Of a stretch of 64,000 bases of DNA, positions 10,284 to 22,000 are shown in pieces. Made by a program: the position numbers and the translations under genes. The notes below the pieces were generated by a model. It saw nothing but the letters and a program-made list of their open reading frames with translations. It was not told where the DNA came from and made no database searches. Numbering within the stretch: position 1 is the first letter of the stretch; every line of letters starts with the position of its first letter. The DNA is from Myoxocephalus aenaeus. Lineage: Eukaryota > Chordata > Actinopteri > Perciformes > Cottidae. The stretch covers positions 4,919,001-4,983,000 of the forward strand of contig JBAMJR010000097.1 of NCBI GenBank assembly GCA_038501785.1, written 5' to 3'.

Positions 10284-13200
10284 TTACCTGCGTGGGATCT
10301 GGCAGCTGAAAAAGACAAGAAAGAATAATGTGTTTTTAATGATGTTAACTGCGAGTTGGAGGGTACATGAATATCTTACACTTGAGATTGCGCCATCACC
10401 TGTCACATTCTTTCGTTTTCTGTCTCTCCTTCCTCTTCCTTCCTCTTCCTCTTTGTCTTTTCCTACAAGGGGAGCAAAATTACCAATACACTTTTCTCTC
10501 AGATGGAAGATTAATATCCTTTTCGGCAATCTAAAAACTGATGTAAGCAATATATTCATGTTCTTACCTTTCAACATTCACAATAGGTTTCCGGACTCTG
10601 AGGAAACAAAGCAATAAATTAGGAAATAAATAGTAATTCTAAGAATTTGTCAACCTTGTCTCCTAGAAATGATATTTAATATAATTAGCTTTACCAAACA
10701 TGTGTTGTTTACCAAATGTGTGTTCATATGTCATACAGTCTATGGCTCCAATCTTTCCAGTGTGTTACGTTTATTAGAAACGTTTCCTCATTATGTTTTA
10801 TTCAAAAGATGTAACTCAGATGGCATTACTTTGCTGACGTAAATTTGTAGGATATAAATGTAATTTCTAAGTAGACACGGTTGGTATTGGAATACAAATT
10901 ATGACGTGTTTTCTTACCTACATTCACATGTCTGATGCTCCACAAACGTCATCTCAACATATTCTTGACCCGGCTCTGATGGCCTGATTTTCAACAGCTA
11001 AGGGGATAAAACCAGTCAATGTTACCAGAAACAAATGAAGTAGATCTAACAAGAACTATTGTATTGCACTAAGCCCTCGTCTTACCTGCATGGTGACGTT
11101 TGCAGTGTGAGTGGGATGGCACTCCAGGTTTTCATCCCCACAGCAACCTGCACACCTCACCAGTGGCACACAGGCGGGGCTGTAGATGTGCTCCACCTCT
11201 GACGGGTACTCCTGCACCACCTCCACCAGCTTCTCAATGGTCCGGCAGAAGCTGCGACCCCACACTTCTTGGAACATCAACACTAGGATGAGAAGAGGAG
11301 GAGGAGGCTATGGGCTACTTTCCAGTTCAGCTTGTTTCGTATGGGAATACTTGCAGGTCAGATACATGTAATTTGGTTTAAGAGCTGCATCATTTTCTGT
11401 CTCTCTAGCTTACGTTCAAAGTGCAGAGTGCAATCGACATCTAACTTATTTCAGCTTGTATATAACTTAGTTCTGCAGAAAAAATGTATTTAATTTGAAT
11501 TGAACTGCACTGTTAATGATCATACACAAACAGTCTCATGCAGTAATTACCTCAATAATCCAACAATGGCAACCTTATACCATGTACACAGAAACATAAA
11601 ACCAGTTGCAATACGCCACTGTGTGTCCTGTTTTCATTTGGAAGTAAAAATGTTTGTGTAATGTACAGTACACTTTCCTGTGGGAGCATATGTGTGAAAG
11701 TGTCCCAGTTGCACAGTCTGTGGGGGAGGAACAGGGAAGACTACGTCCGAACAAACAGAGAAGGAAGAGAAAACAAACATTGGAAACATGGCCATGAACA
11801 GAACCCTGCTAGCTGGAGCTGTGCTGCCCCACGGGTACCTCTGGGACTACGGTGACCCCCGAGGTCACCGAATGGAGCCTCACAGCACAACAGCTGTTTA
11901 TAAAAGCAGACAGGCTGGAAGGAGACGGGTGGGGAAGCGTCTACGAGAGAGAGATGAGGCCACAAACCATATTGTTATACAGCGCAAAGGTCCAGTTTAC
12001 TGGCCAGTTACTGTATGTCTGCTGCTTGTTCGGCCTTTTCTCGTACTTTAATCCTCTGGCTGCAAGTTCTGCAGTCAATCCATTTCTCTTTTAGTAGCAT
12101 TCATTTATAGGGATGTGAGGGAAGAAGAGGATATGAAAGGAGAAGTTAAGCAGTTGAGTAATCCCTGCTAGTCCAGAGTGGACATGTCCTGCTCCTCGCT
12201 AAATTAAATGTATTGACTAATTTATATGCAAAACACAAGAGCTTGGTCATTTATATTTCTCAACCGTATTTTGTCAGAGCTGGCATTGATTTATTTGGTT
12301 TGCATCAGAACACTTTTGTAACTGTATATTGTAGGTCTGTCTGATTTTTGGCAAAATTGGACTTTTGTGAGATGGAGAGTTGAGAGTTTATTTTTTAAAT
12401 ATCACGGTTGTTACAGGGATATTGTGAGACCTCAACATCAGACTATAGTTATATCACAAACACTGTAATAATATGGTGTGACAAAATAGATAGAACTCCT
12501 TTTTCTAAGTAAGTCTTCTTGTTGTAAAATAGTGTTTTAAAATGAACACCCCAGAAACTATTTCATAAATAAAACCAGCTGAAATTCTTACCTTCAGTTG
12601 TATTGCTTATGCTTGACAAGGGAAGACTCTGTGAAACAGAAAAAAATGTTGGATAATTATTCAGGTTTCTTGTGACTACATGTTATAGTAAAACCCTAAA
12701 TCGTTTTAGTTGAGCATTCAAATAAAATGACTGAAACACAGATGATGGCAACCATTCCCTCATTACACCTCCTACAACCTCAATACACACCTTTCAAACT
12801 TTAAAAATGCAATATATACAAAATATCCTGGACATAAAGACAGCACTGGTCTGCAGTGTGACCAATATCAAGAATATTAGTACTCCGGTGGTGATAGCTG
12901 GAACTGCAGTGGAATTAAGTTGACAATAACACCTTTTTTTCCCACCCTGCAGTGGAAAAGTCTTTCTGACAAGCAGCAGATCCAGTCTCTCTTATATATC
13001 ACGTTCCTCTGTGTGCCCAACTGTTTAGGTTCAAAACCTGTTTCCTGTGGTGTAAGATTCAGCTCTTTATTTATTTTCCCCCTTCGTCTTGATTCTTTCC
13101 CATCATCCCATGATAAACAGAGTGCATTTCTCATTCGCCTGGGAAATCACAAAACCTCTAGTTGACTCCATCTCAGGAAGAGAAATATACGTTTGATAAA

Positions 13201-16200
13201 ATGCCCTCAGCAGAAGAGCTGAAACGGCGACAGACAACCTGCCTCTGCAATCCCTCCTCATCACCGGTGTAACATTTCAGTTTTTGTGTAACACCCACAC
13301 ACCTGATGACATTCATACTGTAACGCTGTCTGTGAAGGTGAGACAGATGGTGATATTGAAAGTGTTGGACTAAAACGTGTTATATAATAGCACACTGACA
13401 GACAATGACATTCCCAAATGATGCCAGTAAGTAATGTTGCTTCTTTACACCATCTGTCCGTTGCTAAAATGCATCTACTTCCTGTTAGGTAGCTAAATCT
13501 GTTTAAGTGTGAAGATAGAATCTGTCAGCAGCACAGTGCTGCGCTATTTTTTGGCTCTGAGTATTGTGATTAAAGAGGTATGTCCTGCTTTAATGATGAT
13601 GCATTCACACTGACAGGCTCTTATAAAACTGTCACTGAGATAAGGGAAAGCTATGTATTTGGGACAGATCTGTCTCTGCAACAGAATGTACCGTACAACA
13701 GACTTCATATCATGATGCACAAGAGCTTCCAGTCAACCACTTATACGGTCCTCCCCGCGTTAGGGGATCTGTTCAGGCATCTCCCCTTTTATTAAAAAGT
13801 GGCTGCATGCCTGGTGATCTGGCCAAAGTGTACAGCTGTTCCTCTGTCAGACCAGCTGTTCTATAGAGTGGTGTTCAGTGGACTGTGTTGTCTCTACAAC
13901 AGCACCACAGGATATGGACCATACCAGCAGCTTCATTCACAGCACGGGAACGTCACAGTTCAGTTTCAGTTTTTGTTTAAAGTTGTTTTAAAAACTTCCA
14001 CTCGCTGGGGTATTGCTTTTTTTCAGCATGTCTAGCAACGGCAGGCTTGTAAAATAAATCCTTTTCCAGTATTAATTGGCGTATGATCTGTGCTTCTTTT
14101 CTGTTGCTGCTCCACATCACAAGGGCTTTTTGGCTCTGGCTCCTCAGTGGCCGTTCAGAATGTGGTGAGGTGGAGAGAGTTTTCTGGCCTTGGTCATGGG
14201 TTAAGCCTTGACATGGTGAGCAATCATCTTTGACACCTCCTGTGGTTGAGAACAGAGGAGTGAGCTGCCCACAAGAAGCTGCCAGATTATGAAAGGCTGC
14301 ATGAAGATCCTCACGTAGACATTCCTTCCTCCTTGTGTACTGGTAGCAACACTGTGTGATTAATGGTGACTGGAAGGTAATTCAGCTTAATACATGTGTG
14401 TAACCTTGTCTTACAGTTTCTTTCATTCTTTCACTTCATTCCCTGATGACCTTGTTTAGGGAGTTTTTGTTCTTACATTGCTGCGTGTCCTTTTCATTTA
14501 TTGTTTTCATAAATTGAGTGTTAAGAGTTTTGAGAGTGAAATGTTATTAAAGGCATTTGGCTTGACTATACATGATTCCAATGATGGAATACCTCTATGT
14601 GTCCATGTACAACATCTGGGTTTTGGGAACAACAACAAAAGGAAAATATTTTGACCATACACTGAAGGAAAAAAAATATATGCACAAGCTTGATTTCCTG
14701 CACAATCTAATGCTAATTGCTGGGGATGTTAGATTAAACATCAAGGACATAGTGAAAACAATGAACAGCCCCAAAAGCAGCTGTTGATAAACTTCAGTTT
14801 GAGGTTGATTTTATTACACCTTTTGCTGAGCAGCGCAGTTTATCTCGAGCCTTTGACCAGATTGCGTTGCAGAGTGAGGGGCAGTGAGTTTGATCAAAAG
14901 CAGTTAATAATGAAAATGTGGCATTGACGGGTCACATATGTTTCTGAAGTCTCTGGTGAAAGTTTGCAAGCTGCTGGCAGAGAGTTTGCTCCGTCCTCTG
15001 GGTCGGATCAGAGGACCTGTTGTGTCCCTGGGCTCCTGCTGTCAGGCCACAGAGGCTCCGGGCCTCATTACTCCCCACTCCCACACAGCTGAACTGTGTC
15101 ATCTTTAACCTCTTTGCTTAACTCCATCTGTCAGAGGAAGGGCAGCATGCGTAGGGAGCAGAAACAAAACATGATGGGACCCAGCGTAATGGTCATAAAA
15201 GATTTTTCAACTTTGAGGGTCAAGCTGGGGAGGGGGGTGATGGGCTACTCCACAGCAGGTACTATGGCCATGAGCCAGACAGATCTGGATACCAGCCAGC
15301 ATATAGAACAGTGTGTTTCCTAAAGAGAAACAGAGACGACTTACAGATGAAGTAAAGCAATACAAGTTAAGTTTCTCTTCTCCCTTGGATTGCAAATCAT
15401 TGACTGTAAGGATGAACCATGTTTTGTTTCAAAATAGTTTGAAACGAAAGCTATTCAATGAAGCCCAGTGATATTGATGACACTCGTTCATTTCACTTTT
15501 AATCCAGGAGAAGTGTTTTCCATTAATATATTGTTCATACATATCCATAGTAAAAGTTGAGTATCATAAAAGATGCTCATTTAGGTTTTAGATGATGACT
15601 GGCTTGTTTGGTCACAACTCTTTCGACACAATGCCAACATGTTTGGAGTTTTCCTTTCATAACTGAGTGAAACTGAGTCTTTCAGAAGATTGGGCAATTT
15701 TGGCTCAGCATTTGCTTTCACAAAGCCGTATCCATATTTGGAATAGTTTGAAGAGCAGGGGGATTTCAGTTTCAAATCCTTATTAAAAAGAGGAAAAAAT
15801 ATTGCATGTCCATGTTTTTGTTTTATTGTGTGCTAACCCCCTGTTAGCACACAAATACTGTCTTGAGTAATACAAAGTGTAAACTGATGCTATACTGCTG
15901 TAGTAGCAGTGAGTGATGACATATTTGTAGTCCTCTAACAAATCTCCTTCGACAAGCATCTTGCACACTGATCACTTTCAGGTTGAGTCAACAGAACCAC
16001 TAATAGGAAACGACATGTGATTTGGAGAAATGTCCTGTTTACTTGATGTGATTGGGGCTTTTTTTTTTGGAAAACCCCTCTTCAATCCTTCTTAAGTCTA
16101 GAAAATAAAGATCCCAGCTAGATTGGGCATCATGCCATTATTTACATTGCTTTGCAAAAGGGTCTACTTTCAAACTTAACCTTATTCGGTGTGGGTGACA

Positions 16201-18597
16201 GTGTGGATAAACAGACCACGGATGAGATGCAGGCTTCTGTCAACTAAATTCGCTCTTGAGCAGAGTTTGGAATTTGGGGGTGTGCACGCAGAGGGGAAGT
16301 TTAGCAAAAGATGTAAAGCTGGCAAACATAATCCAGACCAGTAAAGCACCTGCACCTCCAGCTCACTGAAAGAAATATAGGTCAGGAGGAACGGTGTCCT
16401 GGTTTTCGCCTGACTCAAGCTTGACTCTGAACACGAGACCACACAGGGCCGAGAGCGCTAAAGCAGAACAAGTGAATACAAACACAGAGACGGCTAGACG
16501 AGTGAGAAACAGAGCTGCCTCCCTGCCTCACTGAGCGTCCTCATCCATCCTTTATCGAGACCCGGATTCCACATCATCAACACCATGACCGTGACATTTA
16601 TTCTCAGGCCTCTTACACGGCCTGCAGGGTCTACAATGACAGCGGTGCTATTACTGGTCTGAGAGCATTCAGCAGGATCACTATGGTGGTCAGGTCAGGG
16701 CTTGTGATCATAGAGCGCTGACCAAACACCAACAAGCTCCAACAGGAGCACATGGTGAACGTGCCACAACCCTTAACTCTTCAGTAATCCGGGTGAACGA
16801 AGCCTTTAAATTATTTCACAGAATTACAGACTTTGGTGTCTGTTGCTGTTTGATTTTGAAATAAGTCTAGATTTGGTTTCACTGTACCATTTCTTGGCTG
16901 GGAGCAGTTACTTCTTTAAGTGTCCGTTGGCTTCCTGACCTCACTGTGGTGACATGAATCCAGGGAGAAACTGAAAAACGTGTCATTACACAACCGTTTT
17001 TGTACAGTTCACAAGCTAGTCTTTATGCTGATTTTGCGCGAGCTTATGCACAAATCTGAGAGTGGTGTCAATATTCTCATCTACCTTTCAAATATTCCCC
17101 AAAATGTCAAACAATTTATCTAACATTCCTTCTTAAACAAAGATAATTATATTGTTTAATGTAATGATGGTGAGATCTTCTTCAAGTTTGCAAACATTAC
17201 AAGCAATCATGTTTTCTTAGAGTAGTAGTACAATACAAAACAACAACAGTAAAATAGGGTCAAGTGACAGGGGAGAGGTAAAGGTCCATTTAAACGTTGA
17301 TTTAGATAAACACCATTTCCTCAGTATAAGTCCATTAATTCACACACAAATGTTCCCCTAAAGACATACAAACACACACAACCACAGTATAAACCTCATC
17401 TGCCAACACACACACACACACAACACAGTTCTTGAGATAAGGCTGACCGGTGGTAATTGTGGTCTCTATTACAGTAAATGCTGTTCTCCCTGTGTAAACC
17501 ACAGCAAATTACATCCAGATGGGAGATTAAAGCTGAGTAGACGGCTGCCCCGAGCGCCACCGCTCCTCCTCCTCTGCAGGAGGAAGGAGAAATCCATATT
17601 TCCTGATTGCGATTGCGGCCCTCCCTTGGGCCGGGACATTACAACTAGAGAGAAATGGCACAACAGCGCAAATAAGAGCCGTATCAGTCAGCAAGTCACT
17701 GCTACTGCCAGCATGCAGACGTTTGAAAGCTGCATGAGTGAGAAAGCCATAGACACAGAGAAGGGGGCACTTTTTTTTTGTTTGGTTGTGAATAACTGAG
17801 CCGCAACTTGACAAAAGCTGTTGCTCTTTGATTCTGAGAAACGGAAACCTACACCTGATGTTTACTGTTGACGTTTCAGGAAACCCTCTGCTGATGAAAC
17901 TCTATTGTAACAACTGGAAGTGTGACGTCATGCCGTCTGCACTTGGCTATGAACGAGAATGACAAAAACACACCATGCACACAAACCTAGCACATGTGTT
18001 TGAAGCAGATGGTCAGACTCAAGTATTGTTTTGCTGCCGGTGATGACGTAAAGGAAACACCTGTGTCACATCATGTCCTCACACACAGCGAGCAGAGACA
18101 ACAGGAACATGCTTCACTGGTGAAGTGATGAGTCCAACTGTCGAGCAACATCAAATGAGTTGGCCAATGAGTGATTCCTATATCAGATTTCAATGGTTTC
18201 ATCCAAGGAAAATGCTGTATTTTTTTTAGATAGACACAAATACATAATTACATAATCTCATGCCAAATTCTTATTTTATTCCGACACAGATATATAAATA
18301 TAACATAAATATACATCCATAAATATGTATTCAGCACTCAACTGCTTTGCCTAGAAAATGCTTACTGTTGTCAGTCAAGTGGTTTTGATGCAATATTGTA
18401 TTTGCTTTTATCACAATTACAATAAAAAGGAGGTATTGTACACAAACCATTCTATTGCATTTTTATATGCAATATAATATAATATAATATTATCCAATGC
18501 AAAATGGGCAGGAGGTAACAGGTACTGCAGATTTGAGCAAAGTTCTGAGAGAAGTACAGGCAGGAACTAAGCAGGGATATTCACATTGTTGTAGTTT

Positions 18598-18689
<92 letters not shown>

Positions 18690-19627
18690 TGTGCATATTA
18701 TACAGTATGTGGTTTATGTGCTGCAGGAAGTATCAATAATACACTGAACAGGAGAACGGAGAGTTTCTTGGAACCAAATAACCGGCGGACAGCATTGGTA
18801 ACTAATGACCAAGAGGCCACCATTGTTCAGGGGAAACCCAGGTGCTTCCACTCTATCAGGAGCCATGGACCGCTTTTAAGAGAATGCATCACATCTGACA
18901 GAATGTTGATCCTGCTTGCTGTTAAATCCCAACATACAGTAGCAATGATGTTTCTTGTGCCGGTAACTAACTAACTAATTAACTAACTAATAGTGACTGG
19001 TTTAGATGCTAGAATGTGTTTACTCAGCTGTAATTTCCTCAAATCTCATCAAGCCTGTACTTGACCTTTACACTCACCATAATTTATTTTTACCAATCTA
19101 CAACACCAGCGACTGCTTGCTTAGATGTGTGTCACTGTCATTTTGAACATGTTGGTCAATTGAATGTTAAAAGGGGAAAATATATATAAAACAGTAGTCA
19201 TGGGTTATTTCTACAGTGAAACAACTACTACTATACCTTATACTTTGTATTCTTATAAATGAACATTTATGCTCAACAAGAATATATTCATTTGGTTGGG
19301 ATATTTTTACACTTAGTGTGAAAACAATAATTTGAACATGTGCCAGATAAACCAAAGAGTAAAGACCTCTTTTGGTTTATCTGGCAACAATCTACTAACA
19401 TATGCAGACAACGATTATGGTAAATAAGCAGATGTTGTTCTATCAAAGGGGTCACAAGCCATCACAGGTTGGGTAATGCAGTGCACTATGATACCAACCA
19501 TACAACCACAAGTCAATATGAAGACACAAGGAAGAAAACAACATGCAGGGGCCACAATACACATCTCACTTGTTTCATCAAACATATTCAAATGACAGAC
19601 CTTTGTTTAAAAGTGATTAAATGTTTC

Positions 19628-19700
<73 letters not shown>

Positions 19701-21746
19701 CTATGCTGTAACTCCCTGGTAGTAAAGCAGAGATATTAAGCTCATGAAGTTAACCCCTCTCTCTTGGCCACTCTTGGGGAACATGAATGACTGCATCAGT
19801 CACAAGGCTGCTGACTGCAGCTGCAACTATAATGAAAAACTCACTATCAATTAGTGACTCATATTTATCGGAAGGGAATCCCAAAGAGATAGATTTATGA
19901 ATCACATTCCCAAGTATTTGGCCAATGCTTTTTCCACTTTGGTGGGCCAGACAGTTTATTGTGGGGGGCTGGCAGGACGGACACCTAGCAGAACAGTCTC
20001 ATTTTGCCACTATGACTTTAAAAGAGCTGCAAGAGTGAGTGTCGCTTGTCTGCTAAAAAATTTAAATAGTTGGTGCATCTTTGCACTTAAGCATGGGAAG
20101 CAAAGCAACAGTTCCTTTTAAAGCTAATCTTTCTACAATAAGCAAATTATTAATGGTTAATGAAGGGTTAGAGAAATACCTCAGATATAAGACGCTCAGA
20201 TCCTCACAGTCAATCTGTATCAGCAGACACAGCAGACAGGTTGTTGAATCTCAGAGGTTTACATTTGCTGTCAGTCTCTTGGGCAGCAGAGGGGCATTTA
20301 ACCTGCTTCACTTTGATGGCCCTGGATTTTGTCACTCCTATTTTGACTGAGCAGGCCATGAGCTGATTATGAGGATTAGTGGAGATGTGGTGATCCACGC
20401 CTCTCCGACTCACGCTCAATTCAGCAACAGCTGCAAAGTCTCCGGCTAGAGAATCTGGTGGGACATGGAGCTTTTTCCAACCTTGATAGCCTGACTTTGT
20501 GAGTGTAAACTGTCTAAATGTGAACAGCAGCCTGGCAAAAGGGAAGCTAAAACAGTGTCACTAAGTTCAACGGGCTGCAGCAGTGTATGAAGTGTGACAG
20601 GAGCACTGAATGGACACAACAATGGCAGGTTTGCATTAAACATGAGCGGCATCAGAGATAGCTGCCAGCCGTCAGCCACCTTGGGACGAAATCAGAAACT
20701 GGGTCCAAGAGCCAAAGTGAAAGTTGGCACAAGTCCCGCTGTCCAGTGGCACACACTCGTACAAGTGTTTTTAGCCTTTGAATGAGATTCACTCCAGTTT
20801 CTGCTCTGTCCTGTTCTGGCACATTTTCATTTTAAGACTATAAGGCAATGCCAAGCAACAGAGAACAGAACATCTTTGTACCACAGTAATCCCCTGCCAG
20901 CCTGACAGTGATATGACTGGCTTGTTTCAATAGATTTTTTTTGCACACACACTGGTTCATCTGTATCAGCTTGATTATTCACACTGCACGAACCTATTAA
21001 ACATGCACATTATATTCTGAGATGAAACAAGACAAGGAGGAAAAGCTGCAGTTGCAGATGAAAAGAAGAGAAAGACTGCAAACTTGCTGACCAGTTTTAC
21101 CGGATACACTGCAAACACTTGGAGATGGGCTTGTCACCTCACCAGGATCTGGTGAAACTATTACCATTAAATATTGATTGAGGATTGCTTATTTAAGGGA
21201 TGTGTCACCAACATGGGAATCAGAGTGTTTTCTGATGGAAATCTACACTGCGAAAAAAGAAAGCAGAAAATAAAAATGCCTCATACAGGGGTGGACATGT
21301 CTGCATCTGTAATTATAGTCTAAATAAGATTAGAGGCTACACCAGTGAGTCACTTTTGCATGTGTTCCATGCAGTTTGTCACGTTTCATTTTATGAATGA
21401 ACTGAAAAGAATGGCGCTCATGCAATACGAAGGTGTCAATGGATTACGTGGCTTCTGCTGACTCAACCATTTTCTATGTAGCCTACATTTTGAGACTGAG
21501 CTATAAACATATAGGCTATCTAACAATACACGTTTTTTTATACTTTAAATTATGACTTTGTAATTGTAATGGTATACACATAGCAGATCTAGTGTGGATA
21601 GATCTAACGTGATATATCTGGCAATTAAAACGATAGAAAATCCCATTTATCGCTGAGCATAACGTCTCATGAATGTAACTTACCTGTGCAGGTGAGAGCA
21701 GCAGATAAAGCGCCACCGCAGCCTGGATGACGAGACCGAGTTTCAT
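10284..21746 (-). CDS. pgf: Placental growth factor (VEGF family), seven coding exons
   Basis: A secreted homodimeric VEGF-family ligand; in mammals PlGF binds VEGFR1 and neuropilins and promotes vessel growth. Coding exons on the - strand: 21746-21684, 12628-12592, 11282-11086, 10997-10918, 10597-10568, 10462-10400 (optional) and 10305-10284. Every junction closes in phase, giving 163 aa with the optional exon and 142 aa without. Residues 1-21 are a signal peptide (MKLGLVIQAAVALYLLLSPA). The PDGF/VEGF domain starts at QEVWGRSFCR and carries all eight family cysteines (46, 71, 77, 80, 81, 88, 123, 125), including RCAGCCGDENLEC. N-glycosylation sequons are at N30 and N95. The tail ends CQIPRR-stop, matching human CGDAVPRR. 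PGF rather than VEGFA is favoured by EVWGRSFCR, YPSEVEH and this tail. Several exons are tiny (37, 30 and 22 nt) and intron 1 is 9 kb. Teleosts can carry pgfa and pgfb; I cannot say which this is. Confidence 0.93.
10400..10462 (-). CDS. pgf: pgf optional heparin-binding exon (PlGF-2 type)
   Basis: A 63-nt cassette is bounded by CTTGTAG and by CAG/GTGATG. It sits between the 30-nt and 22-nt exons and keeps frame whether used or skipped. It encodes 21 residues, of which 12 are Arg/Lys, starting RKRQRGRGRKRK and ending KECD. The human PlGF-2 insert is also 21 residues, of the same composition, and also has a Cys near its end. In mammals this insert gives heparan-sulfate and neuropilin binding. 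The exon is almost entirely purine on the coding strand, which also suits an exonic splicing enhancer. Confidence 0.85.
18601..18682. repeat. (CA)n microsatellite, about 41 units
   Basis: A near-uninterrupted CA run inside pgf intron 1, ending CACGCACAC. Confidence 0.97.
19341..19386. repeat. Short perfect inverted repeat (hairpin)
   Basis: TGCCAGATAAACCAAA (19341-19356) is exactly reverse-complementary to 19371-19386. Three more pairs form across a one-base bulge, leaving a loop of about 7 nt. It lies inside pgf intron 1. Confidence 0.9.
19630..19697. repeat. (CA)n microsatellite, about 34 units
   Basis: A second CA run in pgf intron 1, about 1 kb from the first. Confidence 0.97.
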
Positions 21747-22000
21747 TTCGCGAAGTCTGCGAGTGGAGAGGGGCTGATGGTGATGGCTCCCGGTGTACAC
21801 AATAAAACAATCCAACCCAAGAGCCAAAAACTACTCAGAAAAGAAAAAGAGATGCTGACCGGGAATTTCCAACTCATCCGCCCTCCCGGCTCAGCAGGTT
21901 TATGGGAATGAGTGCAGTCACGTAGCTCCGCTGGCCGCGTGTAACCTGATGAAGTGGATTGTGCTTACTAAGGCCCCGGGGGCGAACTGGAGGTGCTGAG
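21747..22000 (-). promoter_or_regulatory. pgf: pgf proximal promoter / 5' UTR with kB, MRE and HRE-type motifs
   Basis: Immediately upstream of the pgf ATG the sequence becomes GC- and CpG-richer. Motifs seen: GGGAATTTCC, a full kB match, at 21861-21870; GAGTGCA at 21910-21916 (TGCACTC on the - strand, metal-response core TGCRCNC); ACGTG on the - strand at 21919-21923; and GCGTG at 21937-21941 (hypoxia-response cores RCGTG). Mammalian PGF is known to respond to NF-kB, MTF-1 and hypoxia. The transcription start is not visible. Confidence 0.5.

Larger units (their letters stand above)
12629..21683 (-). other. pgf: pgf intron 1
   Basis: A 9-kb intron between the signal-peptide exon and the 37-nt second exon. 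It holds two long CA microsatellites and a perfect hairpin. Stretches of higher sequence complexity lie around 16190-16600 and 17440-17700, where enhancers could sit. Open frames inside are short and unrecognised. Confidence 0.7.

Noticed and set aside
10120..10617. 165-codon + strand frame
   Set aside because: It runs antisense through the last pgf exons and their pyrimidine-rich complement; a shadow of the real gene.
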